NCBI GenBank assembly: GCA_031553975.1
Contig: JAVBKP010000144.1
Span: 1-34,158 of the forward strand
Source of the DNA: JAVBKP01 sp031553975
GTDB lineage: Bacteria; Bacillota; Clostridia; Peptostreptococcales; Anaerovoracaceae
Direction of reading: 5' to 3'
DNA: 34,158 nt
Part shown: positions 15,481 to 24,279 of the stretch, one piece after another
How the letters are laid out: each line of letters begins with the position of its first letter
Position numbering within the stretch: the first letter of the stretch is position 1
Program-made: the position numbers and the translations under genes
The notes under the pieces: generated by a model
Told to the model about the DNA's origin: nothing
Database searches by the model: none
What the model saw: only the letters and a program-made list of their open reading frames with translations

Positions 15481-16944
15481 ATGACAATCAAAAGCAGAAT
15501 TGCCCTTTCAAATATTCTTATGGTACTAGTGCCTCTCATCTTAATCATTGCTGTATCCGCAGTTGTGTATATGTCATACAACAGATTGTATGGTGATGTC
15601 CTTTCTATGTCAGAAATAGACTATAGAAAAACTTTGGAAGCACAGCAAATCATAAAAAACGTTTCCAACCAAATAGAGTATTCCCTCACTACGGCGGGCA
15701 TTGCTGTAATGCAAGAGGACCTAGTGCAAAATCTTGCCTCTTTGGGATTTGAAACCCAGCTTTGGCATGAAGGTCAAGTGGTTTTCAGCAATGTGACAGG
15801 TGAAAACAAATCTACGCTTGTGAATACTCTAAATCATATTGACGATATTTCAAATTTTTTTGTATTGCAAATCGATAGCACTTTGTTGATTTATAGTAAG
15901 TTTTCCATGAAGGGTGAGGCTTATGTTATGGCAGGAATTAAGCCGAATTATACGACATTGAGCTACAACGCTAAGAGCCAGGTGGGCATTATTTACCGTT
16001 ATGTTGTCATCGTCCTTGTTCTCTCCTTCTTAATCATTTTAACCACCAATTATATTATCACCTCCCGTGTAGGCAAAAATCTTATTCGTCCCTTGGACAT
16101 GCTTAGCTATGGTGCTGGGCAAATCAAAGAGGGGAATTTGGATTATGTCATTGGATATGATGAGACAGATGAATTCGGACAGGTTTGTTCTGATTTTAAT
16201 GAGATGCGGCTCAGATTAAAAGACTCCATCAACACACAGATGAAGTATGAAGAGGATCGTAAAGAACTGATTGCTGGTGTATCCCACGATTTGCGTACCC
16301 CTCTCACTGCTATCAAGGGGTATGTCAAGGGCATACAAGATGGGGTAGCCAATACGCCCGAAAAGCAGGCGCGTTACTTAGACATCGCATATTCCCAAGC
16401 TTGTCATATGGACATGCTCGTAGATAAACTCTTCTTGTTTTCTAAACTCGATACAGGACATTTTCCATTCCACTTTGAGGTAGTCGATTGCAACATGTAT
16501 CTCCAAGAGTTTGTGAATTCCTTTTGTGATGAGTTTAGGAATAAAGGTCTTGTTGTAGACTTTGAAAACAAAGCAAAAAAAGAAGTATTTGTTAAATTAG
16601 ATAAGGAAGAAATACGGCGCGTGATTATAAATGTTTTGGATAACAGTGCAAAATACAAAAACAAGGACATCTGTGAGGCAAAAATTATCCTCAGTTCGTC
16701 TAACGTAGTTAGAATCCAACTGATTGATAATGGTCCTGGCGTGGAAGAAAAACATGTATCCCATCTGTTTAAGAGTTTTTATCGTGGGGATGAATCTAGA
16801 ACCAATTCCAACCAAAGCAGTGGTCTTGGTCTATCCATAGCAGAAAGAGTAATTAAAGCCCACGGCGGAACCATTAAGGCAGAAAACAAAGAAGGATTTT
16901 GCATTACAATAGATTTACCTTTGGCAAAGGAGGTTTTATCATGA
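15481..16944 (+). CDS. Sensor histidine kinase with extracytoplasmic sensor
   Basis: A 487-residue membrane kinase. Two membrane spans (about 8-31 and 170-190) bracket an extracellular sensor of about 135 residues that I do not recognise. HAMP follows (about 190-250), then the dimerisation domain with the phosphorylated histidine in GVSHDLRTPLTAIKG (H269). The ATPase domain has the N box (NVLDNSAKY), G1 (DNGPGV) and G2 (SSGLGLSIAE). Its ATG comes two bases after the UbiA stop, and its own stop overlaps the regulator start as ATGA, so all three are co-translated. The architecture is like kinases that control envelope-stress or ABC-exporter genes; linkage to quinone synthesis is unusual. Confidence 0.92.
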   Translation: MTIKSRIALSNILMVLVPLILIIAVSAVVYMSYNRLYGDVLSMSEIDYRKTLEAQQIIKNVSNQIEYSLTTAGIAVMQEDLVQNLASLGFETQLWHEGQVVFSNVTGENKSTLVNTLNHIDDISNFFVLQIDSTLLIYSKFSMKGEAYVMAGIKPNYTTLSYNAKSQVGIIYRYVVIVLVLSFLIILTTNYIITSRVGKNLIRPLDMLSYGAGQIKEGNLDYVIGYDETDEFGQVCSDFNEMRLRLKDSINTQMKYEEDRKELIAGVSHDLRTPLTAIKGYVKGIQDGVANTPEKQARYLDIAYSQACHMDMLVDKLFLFSKLDTGHFPFHFEVVDCNMYLQEFVNSFCDEFRNKGLVVDFENKAKKEVFVKLDKEEIRRVIINVLDNSAKYKNKDICEAKIILSSSNVVRIQLIDNGPGVEEKHVSHLFKSFYRGDESRTNSNQSSGLGLSIAERVIKAHGGTIKAENKEGFCITIDLPLAKEVLS

Positions 16945-17684
16945 GTTCAAACATAGAAGAAGAGAAAATGGCGAAAAGAATCCTCGTCATAGAAGATGAT
17001 CCAATCATTGCCGAGCTGCAAAGGGATTATTTGGAAGCCAATCAATTTGAAGTTGATATTGCTACTAACGGCCTGGATGGCCTTTCTTTCGCTTTAGAAA
17101 GAGAGTATGCGCTAGTTTTGCTAGATGTTATGCTCCCGGGTAAAGATGGGTTTGAGCTGTGTCGTGAAATTCGCAAAGCAAAAGACGTTCCGATTTTGCT
17201 TGTCACTGCAAAAAAAGAATCCATAGACAAAATTCGTGGGTTGGGTCTCGGGGCTGATGATTACATAGTTAAGCCATTCGATCCAAGCGAACTGGTGGCA
17301 AGGGTGAAATCCCATATAGCAAGATATATGCGTCTCACCTCTTCTGACAAAACCAGCCCATTGGTCCAAACTAAGGAGAATGTAAAGGAAATCGCTATTG
17401 GATCTCTTAGAATTTTACCCGATGCATGGCGCGTGTTTGTTGAGGGCGAAGAGGCTAAGCTAACCAACAAAGAGTTTGAACTGCTCTTGTTTTTGGCTAC
17501 CAATCCCAATATGGTATTTAGCAAAGATAAGCTGTTCGATCGTATATGGGGTATGGATTCTCTTGGGGATGCCTCTACAGTAACAGTTCATGTAAATCGC
17601 CTACGCGAAAAGATAGAAGCGGATAACAATAATCCTAAATATATTGAGACAGTTTGGGGTGCAGGATATAGATTTAATAATTAA
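16941..17684 (+). CDS. OmpR/PhoB-family response regulator
   Basis: A 248-residue regulator partnered with the preceding kinase. The receiver domain has acidic residues in VIEDD, the phosphorylation site D62 in VLLDVMLPG, the threonine in LLVTAKK and the lysine in IVKPFDP. The C-terminal winged-helix DNA-binding domain has the family features LTNKEFELLLFLATNP, VTVHVNRLREKIE and VWGAGYRF. The ATG at 16941 overlaps the kinase stop and has AAAGGAGG 8 bases upstream, so the longer reading from 16899 is not needed. Likely targets are the next genes (exported protein and ABC exporter) and perhaps its own operon. Confidence 0.93.
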   Translation: MSSNIEEEKMAKRILVIEDDPIIAELQRDYLEANQFEVDIATNGLDGLSFALEREYALVLLDVMLPGKDGFELCREIRKAKDVPILLVTAKKESIDKIRGLGLGADDYIVKPFDPSELVARVKSHIARYMRLTSSDKTSPLVQTKENVKEIAIGSLRILPDAWRVFVEGEEAKLTNKEFELLLFLATNPNMVFSKDKLFDRIWGMDSLGDASTVTVHVNRLREKIEADNNNPKYIETVWGAGYRFNN

Positions 17685-17696
17685 TTTATAATTTCG

Positions 17697-17792
17697 TTAT
17701 GGCAAAGTTAGTTTTATGGCAGATAATATGATTGTAAGTTAAACTACAAAATGTTAGTTGTGAAAATCAATATAACAATTTTGTGAAATCAA
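17697..17792 (+). promoter_or_regulatory. Direct repeats upstream of the exported-protein gene
   Basis: TTATGGCA occurs at 17697 and 17714. TTGTGAAAATCAA (17758-17770) and TTGTGAAATCAA (17781-17792) form a second pair, 23 bases start to start. OmpR-type regulators bind direct repeats, and the gene for one ends just upstream. No convincing -35/-10 pair was seen. Confidence 0.3.
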
Positions 17793-17807
17793 AAGGGGGA
17801 ATAATAT

Positions 17808-18719
17808 ATGAAAAAGAACAAATTAATGATCGCAAGTGCGACATTAGGAACACTTCTCTTGGCTACAAGTGTATTTGCATTTGCGACAACCGGATCAAGT
17901 TACCAAGAATACAAGGGAGCAGTGAAAGCCATGGCTTTCATGAATAATCTTACTGCAACGGCTGAAGTGGAATTAAAAGACAATGGCTCAATTATTTTAT
18001 CGGGGAACTCGACCAATATGATAAACCAGGATGAAATGAAAACCTATTCAAACAACAGCTTTGTCCTTGATGGTAAAACCCACTCCACAGAGATGAGTAT
18101 GATTGATGGTAAAATAATCTCAAACCAAGACGGCGAATACACATCGTTTACTATGGTAGGTGATATGCGCAATCCGCATTTTGATAGCCGTGAGCTTGAT
18201 GAATCATCAAGTACGCTCAAACTAATGGAAATGGTTGTGGATACCTTTGTTGGCGATGTGAAGAACCAATTCGTCAAAGACGGTGATACAATCACTGTAA
18301 ACCTAGAAGGCGCACAGATACCAGAATTGGCTAGACTTGGTATTTCTGCCATGATGGAAAATACAGATAGAATCAATGAAAATCATTCCAATGATGAGAC
18401 CTCTGCGGCATTCTTTAACAGGATTCCACAGCTTACCACAATTGATGTGAAATCTCTTAGCATGACTGCCGACGTGAAAGGTGGCTATTTGGTCAACAAC
18501 CAATTCAAAGCAGTAATTGCTGGCATAGATGCAAAGGGTGTTTCCCATGAGCTTGAAATGATAATGAATCTTGATGTAACAGATATTAATAGCACAGTGG
18601 TGAAGTCTGTTGACACGACTGGCAAAATCGTTCGCGAAGCGCAGCCTAGAGAATTCCATATGGACATGCAAGATGGCAGAAAAATTATGGAAGTAAAAAA
18701 GGAAGCAATGGGATTATAA
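17808..18719 (+). CDS. Exported protein of unknown function, linked to an ABC exporter
   Basis: A 303-residue protein I do not recognise. It begins with a clear Sec signal peptide (MKKNKLMIA, a hydrophobic core, then SVFAFA; cleavage expected near residue 25). There is no lipobox and no cysteine. The mature part is polar and looks beta-rich, with repeated VEL/IDGK/VKGGY-type strands, and the C-terminal 30 residues are basic. The ribosome site is AAAGGGGG 9 bases before the ATG. It lies between a two-component system and an ABC-2 exporter whose ATPase gene begins one base after its stop, so all three probably form one unit. A role in ligand capture or signalling at the cell surface is only a guess. 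Confidence 0.75.
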   Translation: MKKNKLMIASATLGTLLLATSVFAFATTGSSYQEYKGAVKAMAFMNNLTATAEVELKDNGSIILSGNSTNMINQDEMKTYSNNSFVLDGKTHSTEMSMIDGKIISNQDGEYTSFTMVGDMRNPHFDSRELDESSSTLKLMEMVVDTFVGDVKNQFVKDGDTITVNLEGAQIPELARLGISAMMENTDRINENHSNDETSAAFFNRIPQLTTIDVKSLSMTADVKGGYLVNNQFKAVIAGIDAKGVSHELEMIMNLDVTDINSTVVKSVDTTGKIVREAQPREFHMDMQDGRKIMEVKKEAMGL

Positions 18720-18720
18720 A

Positions 18721-19449
18721 ATGGCAATCGCACTAGAAGTCAATGATCTTACAAAAAAGTATAAAAATGGCAGAGGTGTGGAAAATATATCGTTCTCCGT
18801 GATGGAGGGCGATATATTTGGCCTTCTTGGTCCTAACGGTTCAGGAAAAACCACCACAATGAAGATTATTACAGGGCTATGTCATGGGGATCAGGGCAAA
18901 GTATCTGTTTTTGGAATTGATATAAATCAAGAGCGGGAAAAGGCTCTTGAAAATATAGGATGTATTATCGAAATGCCAGCATTGTACGATTATCTTTCTG
19001 CGGAAAAGAATCTAGAAATGGCGGCTAGATACTACCCAAACGTCAAGTCAGGGCGCATTGATGACATTCTCAAGCAAACAGGGCTGCTTGCCTATAGAAA
19101 AGATAAAGTGAGAGAGTTCTCACTAGGGATGAAACAGCGTTTAGGGCTTGCCTTGGCATTGCTTTCTTCGCCAAAACTTGTCCTTCTAGATGAGCCAGCA
19201 AATGGTCTTGATATAGAGGGCATGGTTGCCATTAGAGAAATTATCTTGGAACAATCCAAATCCAAGAATATCACTTTCTTAATCTCAAGTCATCTTGCTC
19301 ATGAACTAGAACTTATTTGTAACAAAGTAGCTGTTATGAAGGATGGGTATTTGCATCGGCTAGCTACAGTAGAAGATGCCGTGGCACAAAGTGGCTCTTT
19401 AGAGAATTTTTTCCTGGATACAGTGAAGGCGGGTGGAGTGCATGAATAA
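18721..19449 (+). CDS. ABC transporter ATP-binding protein (BcrA/ABC-2 type)
   Basis: A 242-residue cytoplasmic ATPase energising the permease that follows. Walker A is GPNGSGKTTTMK, the signature is FSLGMKQRLGLALAL, and Walker B is LVLLDEPANGLD, followed by the SSH H-loop. The length and order resemble the BcrA/NatA group, often tied to peptide antibiotic resistance, lantibiotic immunity or Na+ export. There is no clear ribosome site, only the stop of the exported-protein gene one base upstream, so translation is probably coupled. It overlaps the permease gene by 8 bases. Confidence 0.9.
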   Translation: MAIALEVNDLTKKYKNGRGVENISFSVMEGDIFGLLGPNGSGKTTTMKIITGLCHGDQGKVSVFGIDINQEREKALENIGCIIEMPALYDYLSAEKNLEMAARYYPNVKSGRIDDILKQTGLLAYRKDKVREFSLGMKQRLGLALALLSSPKLVLLDEPANGLDIEGMVAIREIILEQSKSKNITFLISSHLAHELELICNKVAVMKDGYLHRLATVEDAVAQSGSLENFFLDTVKAGGVHE

Positions 19450-20179
19450 TTTACGTGCAGGCTATTTCAATGAAATAGATAAAATTTTTATAAGGCGAAA
19501 ATACCAAGTCCTCTTGGTTTTATCCGGAATAGCTACCTTAGGTGTTAGCTTGGTTGCAAGATTGGCAAATAATATAATCAATGTGTCAATCTCGAATCTG
19601 CCTTTGACCATACTGTCTTTAGCAACCCTTTTTGCCCTTCCACTTGTCATGTTCATGCTAGTAGCTGATTTGTTCACTGCTGAGCAAGAGAACGGTGTCA
19701 TCAAAGCCACTATTACTAGACCTGTATCACCCAATACTATTTTCTTCGCAAAGGTTTTGGCTATTTTGAGCTATGTGGCCACTATACTGGGGGCATGTCT
19801 TGTTGTTAGCGCTGGGTTTGCTATGGCCATTAGCGGTATGTCCCCGCAAGGCATTTGGGATACTTTTATTTCTTATATATCATCAATGGTTCCCATGTTG
19901 GCCATATTGCTGTTTTCTATTGCCATTTCTCAACTGGTAAAAAGTAGCTCTGCCACCGCCATTTTATCTGTGTTTGGATATGCCGTGCTTATTGGCATTG
20001 GACAAATAATACCCAAAACATACCAGATTTTATTCACATCCTATACCGGTTGGTACAAGCTATTCATCGGCACTCATATGCCGTTTATGGCAATCGTAAA
20101 GGTGACCATGCTGCTATTTGCCTATATATTGGTATTCTTTGCTGCCGGCGGCACCTTGTTCGCAAAAAAAGAATATTAA
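19442..20179 (+). CDS. ABC-2 type permease
   Basis: A 245-residue membrane protein with about six spans. An N-terminal basic cytoplasmic stretch (IFIRRKYQ) precedes the first span, and the loop FTAEQENGVIKATITRPVS is the characteristic ABC-2 amphipathic segment that docks the ATPase. The ATG at 19442 is chosen for the GGTGGAG site 4-10 bases upstream; a GTG at 19433 is the alternative. It is the last gene of the run from ubiD. Its stop is 16 bases from the convergent hybrid-kinase stop, and no terminator is obvious in that gap. Exported substrate is unknown. Confidence 0.88.
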   Translation: MNNLRAGYFNEIDKIFIRRKYQVLLVLSGIATLGVSLVARLANNIINVSISNLPLTILSLATLFALPLVMFMLVADLFTAEQENGVIKATITRPVSPNTIFFAKVLAILSYVATILGACLVVSAGFAMAISGMSPQGIWDTFISYISSMVPMLAILLFSIAISQLVKSSSATAILSVFGYAVLIGIGQIIPKTYQILFTSYTGWYKLFIGTHMPFMAIVKVTMLLFAYILVFFAAGGTLFAKKEY

Positions 20180-20195
20180 CGACTTGACATGAGAC

Positions 20196-22751
20196 CTACT
20201 TAGCTTCGACAATACGTTTGATCGTATAGATAACGGTTTCAACAATAAAAGGTTTTCCAATATGACCGTCCATGCCAGAGGTAAGAACTTTTTCGATATC
20301 TTCCCTAAAAACATTGGCGGTCATTGCAATGATAGCTACAGACTTTGCATCCACTCTGTCCATAGCGCGAATAAGTTCCGTAGCGCTACAGCCGTCTAAA
20401 ACTGGCATTTGCATGTCCATGAGAATAACATCATAATAATTAGGTTCAGATTTTTGAAACATATCAACTGCTATTTGCCCGTTTTCGGCCTCTTCAACCA
20501 TAAGGTTTGTACTTTCTAAAAGTTCCAGCATGATGATACGATTCATTTCAACATCATCGACTACAAGGGCACGACGTCCAGAAAAATCAACACCTGTCTC
20601 ATAGGTGGCGTGTTCAAATTTTATGCTATCTACGCTCTCGTCATCAGCATCGATAATTTCTAGCAATACTGGTGAACTGCTGCGTGCAATTTTTAAGCGC
20701 AATGTGAATATGAAGGTGCTTCCAACACCTTCTTCGCTCTCAGCCCAAATTGCACCATTCATCATTTCAATAATATTTTTTGATATTGCAAGACCCAAGC
20801 CCGTTCCACCAAAACGAGAGGTGATTGTATCATCTGCTTGGGAAAAAGATTTGAATAATTTTTTCAGTTGGGATTCGCTCATACCAATTCCTTGGTCTTG
20901 TATAGAGAATTGATATGCTGCGTATTCTCCGTCATTTTCGATTTCCTTTATGGAAAATGTTATCACCCCGCCTTTAGGTGAGAATTTAATGGCATTTGAA
21001 AACAAGTTCATAAATACTTGATTAAGTCTTAATCCATCCACAATTACGATATCATTTTGAATATCAATTATTAAGTTCACAGAGATATCCTGCTCTTTGG
21101 CTTTTGAAAGTATAATAGAAATAGTGAAATTTATATTTTCACTTAATGATGTATCTTCTTCGTTTAAAGATAATTTTCCGGCTTCAATTTTTGACATGTC
21201 TAAAACATCGTTTATAATACCCAATAGGTGTTGGGAAGAACTTTCTATTTTGTTGATGCAATACCGAACTTTGCTAGGGTTTTCGGAGCGCCTTGCGATT
21301 TGTGTCATTCCGATAATAGCATTCATTGGTGTGCGAATTTCATGGCTCATATGAGATAAGAACTCGCTTTTTGCGCGACTTGCTATTTCGGCTTCCCTCA
21401 CTGCGCTAACTAAGTCCGTTATATCAGATAAAATCAACATAACGCAGGTGGTTTTGGCATCTGAGACAGCCGCCTCTTTGGGTAAATTGTTCACTGAACA
21501 TGATTGATAGCTACTAGTTGTACCATTTCCTGAAACAGGGTGCAACGTTAATTTATATGTCTTAGTTGTATCCGCTGCCTGTTTGCCGAAAACAACTTGC
21601 TTTTCAAATGTATCAAGAGAATGGTCTTTATAAAAATTGAATGTATCAAGGTATCCTTCATCTGTTTGTTCATTGGCAACAATTTTTGTCAAAATATCGG
21701 CGTCATTCATATCAAGATTATTATCTAAAAGAAAAGCTCTCATGGGTTGATTGCAATATACCATCTTTTTTTCCATATCAAAGAAAGCCACGCTTTTGGC
21801 GAAAGCATCAAAATGACGGCAAATTGTCTCGGCCGTCATATTGACGCCAGCAATAATCCTGTAGTAGTCTCCTTTGTACAACGAGGCGTCCGCACGTTGG
21901 TCAAATCGTCCTCCTTGCGTAGCTATCAACATATTTTCCGTATCGTCGATAAGTCCTGAAATGCTTTCAGAAACCCGCTGAAAAGCCCTTTCCAATTGAC
22001 CAAGCTCATCTTTGGCATCAATATTGGTCATTTTAATTTTTGTATTGCCTCGAGCAATCTGATTTGCATCCTCAATCATACGGTTAATCGGATTGGTAAT
22101 GGACTTTAAAATGAACAGCATTAAACATCCTAATAAAATAAAACTTATAACAAATAAAATTGACATGCCATAGATAGAGGTTTTCCGAGCGTTTTCCGAA
22201 TCAATCCAGCTTTTATTCGATTGAGTATCGTTAATATTGATTAGGGTATTAATGATTTCATTTATTTCGTTCCCAACTGGAAGCACATTTGCATAAAAAT
22301 AATCCAATGCTTCTTTGTTCTGCCCGTTTTTACTCATACCTCCAACGGCCATCATGCCCTTCGACCAAATATCGGTTTTTTTATCTAACTTGACCACTGT
22401 TTGATGCTCTATGTCGTTCATTGAACCGTTATTCTCCAATGTAGCAAGATAGTTATCTATTTGAACATCAATGTCTTTTAGATATGATTCAAGTTCATTG
22501 TACTTTTCCGTGCTTATGGAATTATCACCTGCTATTGCACCATCACGCATCACCGCCCTAGCTTGGCCGAAATCAAATGCAGTTTTGGAAATATAGACAA
22601 GGGGTTTAATTATAATTTTATCATTATAATTCGTTAAATTGTGTAGCTTTAGCACGCTATAATAGCCAACTGAACCTATAATGGTTGAAAGGATGAATGC
22701 GAATGAAAACACTATGATTAACTTTGTTTTTATTTTAATTCCATACTTCAT
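20196..22751 (-). CDS. Hybrid sensor histidine kinase with C-terminal receiver
   Basis: An 851-residue membrane kinase. A first span (about 10-30), a helical extracellular sensor (about 31-192) and a second span (194-216) lead to HAMP (about 217-270). A PAS-like region (about 310-450) follows, then the kinase core with H470 in SHMSHEIRTPMNAIIG and ATPase motifs NAIKFSPKG, DQGIGM and FGGTGLGLAISK. The C-terminal receiver has VVDDVEMN, D779 in ILMDMQMP and the lysine in IGKPF. There is no output or Hpt domain, so phosphate must pass to an unlinked partner. I placed the start at 22751 (AAAGGGGATC upstream); a 40-codon longer frame covers the promoter region and is unlikely. Confidence 0.93.
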   Translation of the reverse strand: MKYGIKIKTKLIIVFSFAFILSTIIGSVGYYSVLKLHNLTNYNDKIIIKPLVYISKTAFDFGQARAVMRDGAIAGDNSISTEKYNELESYLKDIDVQIDNYLATLENNGSMNDIEHQTVVKLDKKTDIWSKGMMAVGGMSKNGQNKEALDYFYANVLPVGNEINEIINTLININDTQSNKSWIDSENARKTSIYGMSILFVISFILLGCLMLFILKSITNPINRMIEDANQIARGNTKIKMTNIDAKDELGQLERAFQRVSESISGLIDDTENMLIATQGGRFDQRADASLYKGDYYRIIAGVNMTAETICRHFDAFAKSVAFFDMEKKMVYCNQPMRAFLLDNNLDMNDADILTKIVANEQTDEGYLDTFNFYKDHSLDTFEKQVVFGKQAADTTKTYKLTLHPVSGNGTTSSYQSCSVNNLPKEAAVSDAKTTCVMLILSDITDLVSAVREAEIASRAKSEFLSHMSHEIRTPMNAIIGMTQIARRSENPSKVRYCINKIESSSQHLLGIINDVLDMSKIEAGKLSLNEEDTSLSENINFTISIILSKAKEQDISVNLIIDIQNDIVIVDGLRLNQVFMNLFSNAIKFSPKGGVITFSIKEIENDGEYAAYQFSIQDQGIGMSESQLKKLFKSFSQADDTITSRFGGTGLGLAISKNIIEMMNGAIWAESEEGVGSTFIFTLRLKIARSSSPVLLEIIDADDESVDSIKFEHATYETGVDFSGRRALVVDDVEMNRIIMLELLESTNLMVEEAENGQIAVDMFQKSEPNYYDVILMDMQMPVLDGCSATELIRAMDRVDAKSVAIIAMTANVFREDIEKVLTSGMDGHIGKPFIVETVIYTIKRIVEAK

Positions 22752-22829
22752 CTTATGATCCCCTTTCAATACAAAACTCTTATAACTACGGGTAGGATCG
22801 TTGCAAAATAGTTTTATTGTGTTGATATA

Positions 22830-22858
22830 ATTATACCCAACAATTAGGATGGATTCAA
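22830..22858 (-). promoter_or_regulatory. Promoter of the hybrid kinase gene
   Basis: Minus-strand TTGAAT (22858-22853), a 17-base spacer and TATAAT (22835-22830), about 80 bases before the kinase ATG. Confidence 0.55.
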
Positions 22859-22923
22859 GGGCTTTCCACATTAGCCTTTCAGTGCTTTTGGTATTGTATT
22901 TTGTGAGTTTAAAATGTCACCCC

Positions 22924-22952
22924 TTGCAAACCTAGCAGGAAAACTATACAAT
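22924..22952 (+). promoter_or_regulatory. Promoter of ubiX
   Basis: TTGCAA (22924-22929), a 17-base spacer and TACAAT (22947-22952), about 48 bases before the ubiX ATG. It diverges from the kinase promoter. Confidence 0.5.
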
Positions 22953-22999
22953 GAAATGGTTGATTAGGCAAAATCGTTGAAAAAATCATGGAGGATATC

Positions 23000-23602
23000 A
23001 TGCAAGAAATTAGCAAGAAATTTATACTGGGCATCACAGGGGCTACAGGTAGTATCTATGGATTTAGATTGGCTCATGAACTGATAAATCAAGGGTGTGA
23101 GGTTCATTTAATCGTCACTGATGCTGGAAGGCAGGTGATGGAGTTCGAACTTGGAAAACCTTTCAGTATATTAATGAATGAGCTTCTGATTGCTTCAGAG
23201 CAAAATGCAACCTCTGCCCTCATCATAGAGGACTATAAAAATTTCTTTTCTCTGGTGGCCAGCGGTAGCTACCCTACAAATGGTATGGTTGTTGCCCCAT
23301 GTTCTATGGGAACGGCTGGAAAAATCGCAGCGGGCACTAGCGACAATCTATTAATTCGGGCTGCCGACGTATGCCTAAAAGAAAAACGGCCTGTTGTACT
23401 GATGGTACGGGAAACCCCACTTAATGCCATACATCTAGAAAACATGTTAAAGCTCCACCGTGCTGGTGCTACCATCATGCCGCCTATGCCTTCTTTTTAT
23501 AACAAGCCAACTACCCTTGATGATATTGTAGACCAATCCGTAGGTCGAGTTCTGTCAATGCTTGGAATTGAAACTGCCCTGCATCATCAGTGGGGAAACT
23601 AA
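23000..23602 (+). CDS. ubiX: UbiX-family flavin prenyltransferase
   Basis: A 200-residue enzyme that joins dimethylallyl phosphate to FMN, giving the prenylated FMN needed by UbiD decarboxylases. The flavoprotein fold is shown by GITGATGSIYGFRLA at the N terminus, VVAPCSMGTAGKIAAG in the middle and LMVRETPLNAIHLENM near the active site, all family hallmarks. The ATG at 23000 is set by GGAGG 5 bases upstream; the ATG at 22988 overlaps that site. It is separated from ubiD by the signalling and exporter genes, and has its own promoter and terminator, yet its partner is surely the ubiD at 12977 or another copy elsewhere. Confidence 0.93.
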   Translation: MQEISKKFILGITGATGSIYGFRLAHELINQGCEVHLIVTDAGRQVMEFELGKPFSILMNELLIASEQNATSALIIEDYKNFFSLVASGSYPTNGMVVAPCSMGTAGKIAAGTSDNLLIRAADVCLKEKRPVVLMVRETPLNAIHLENMLKLHRAGATIMPPMPSFYNKPTTLDDIVDQSVGRVLSMLGIETALHHQWGN

Positions 23603-23618
23603 ATCAGAATTCTAAAAG

Positions 23619-23660
23619 TAATGGGTTGACGCATTTTATGTTCAACATCAACCCATTTTT
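23619..23660. terminator. Terminator between ubiX and the C39-like gene
   Basis: ATGGGTTGA (23621-23629) pairs with TCAACCCAT (23648-23656), followed by T6. A-rich flanks on the other side make weak minus-strand function possible. It serves convergent genes. Confidence 0.75.
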
Positions 23661-23661
23661 T

Positions 23662-24264
23662 CTATTCTTTCTCTAGATACACAAATCCGCCACCCTTGGT
23701 GGTAGTACTCACCCATAACCCTAAGTCTGACCTTATATGTCTGTTGTTATCATACATTTCGGCAATCCATTTGCCGTTTTCCTCTTTGATGCCAATAATG
23801 GTGATCCAGTGCCACCCTTCAAAATTAGCGCCTTGACCTTCGTTAAGATTCAAAAATGCCACTGGACAGTCAGATTGTATGCCCTTTTGGATGAAATTTG
23901 TGATCTTGTTAAGGTTTCGTTCATTCCTAACATCCAGTTCTTGGCATTTGTAAGGTAACTTATGATGTCTTAGTAGTTTTTTCATGCCTGCAGCAAACTT
24001 GTCTGTGCTATTGATTCCCATAAGGCCCGGCTTTATGAACTGCCAACTTTCGTTCATGGCTGCTAGAGCCATTTTTTTATCCTCCACGCCATGAGTGTAT
24101 TTACCGTCATCGCGTTTGTTAGAGTAGACTAACATGGTGGTGGCGACAGTAGGCCCGCATCCTGCTGTTTTTTGCCATCTGCCTTCGAACCAAAGCTGAT
24201 TCAGTCCAATAAATATTCCTGCCTTTGCTGGTATGTGTAGCCATTCTGGGTGTTTTATTTGCAT
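23662..24264 (-). CDS. C39-like papain-fold cysteine peptidase homologue, cytoplasmic
   Basis: A 200-residue protein with the order of catalytic residues seen in C39-like papain folds: Cys in TAGCGPTVA (C36), His in EGWHWITIIG (H152) and Asp/Asn in EMYDNN (D172/N173). There is no signal peptide or membrane span. C39 domains usually cut leader peptides at double-glycine sites when fused to exporters; here the domain stands alone and its substrate is unknown. The start at 24264 has AGGAGA about 11 bases upstream, slightly far. It lies 15 bases after the coiled-coil gene, at the end of the ABC exporter run, so co-expression with that exporter is likely. Confidence 0.65.
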   Translation of the reverse strand: MQIKHPEWLHIPAKAGIFIGLNQLWFEGRWQKTAGCGPTVATTMLVYSNKRDDGKYTHGVEDKKMALAAMNESWQFIKPGLMGINSTDKFAAGMKKLLRHHKLPYKCQELDVRNERNLNKITNFIQKGIQSDCPVAFLNLNEGQGANFEGWHWITIIGIKEENGKWIAEMYDNNRHIRSDLGLWVSTTTKGGGFVYLEKE

Positions 24265-24279
24265 GATTTGTATCTTCTC

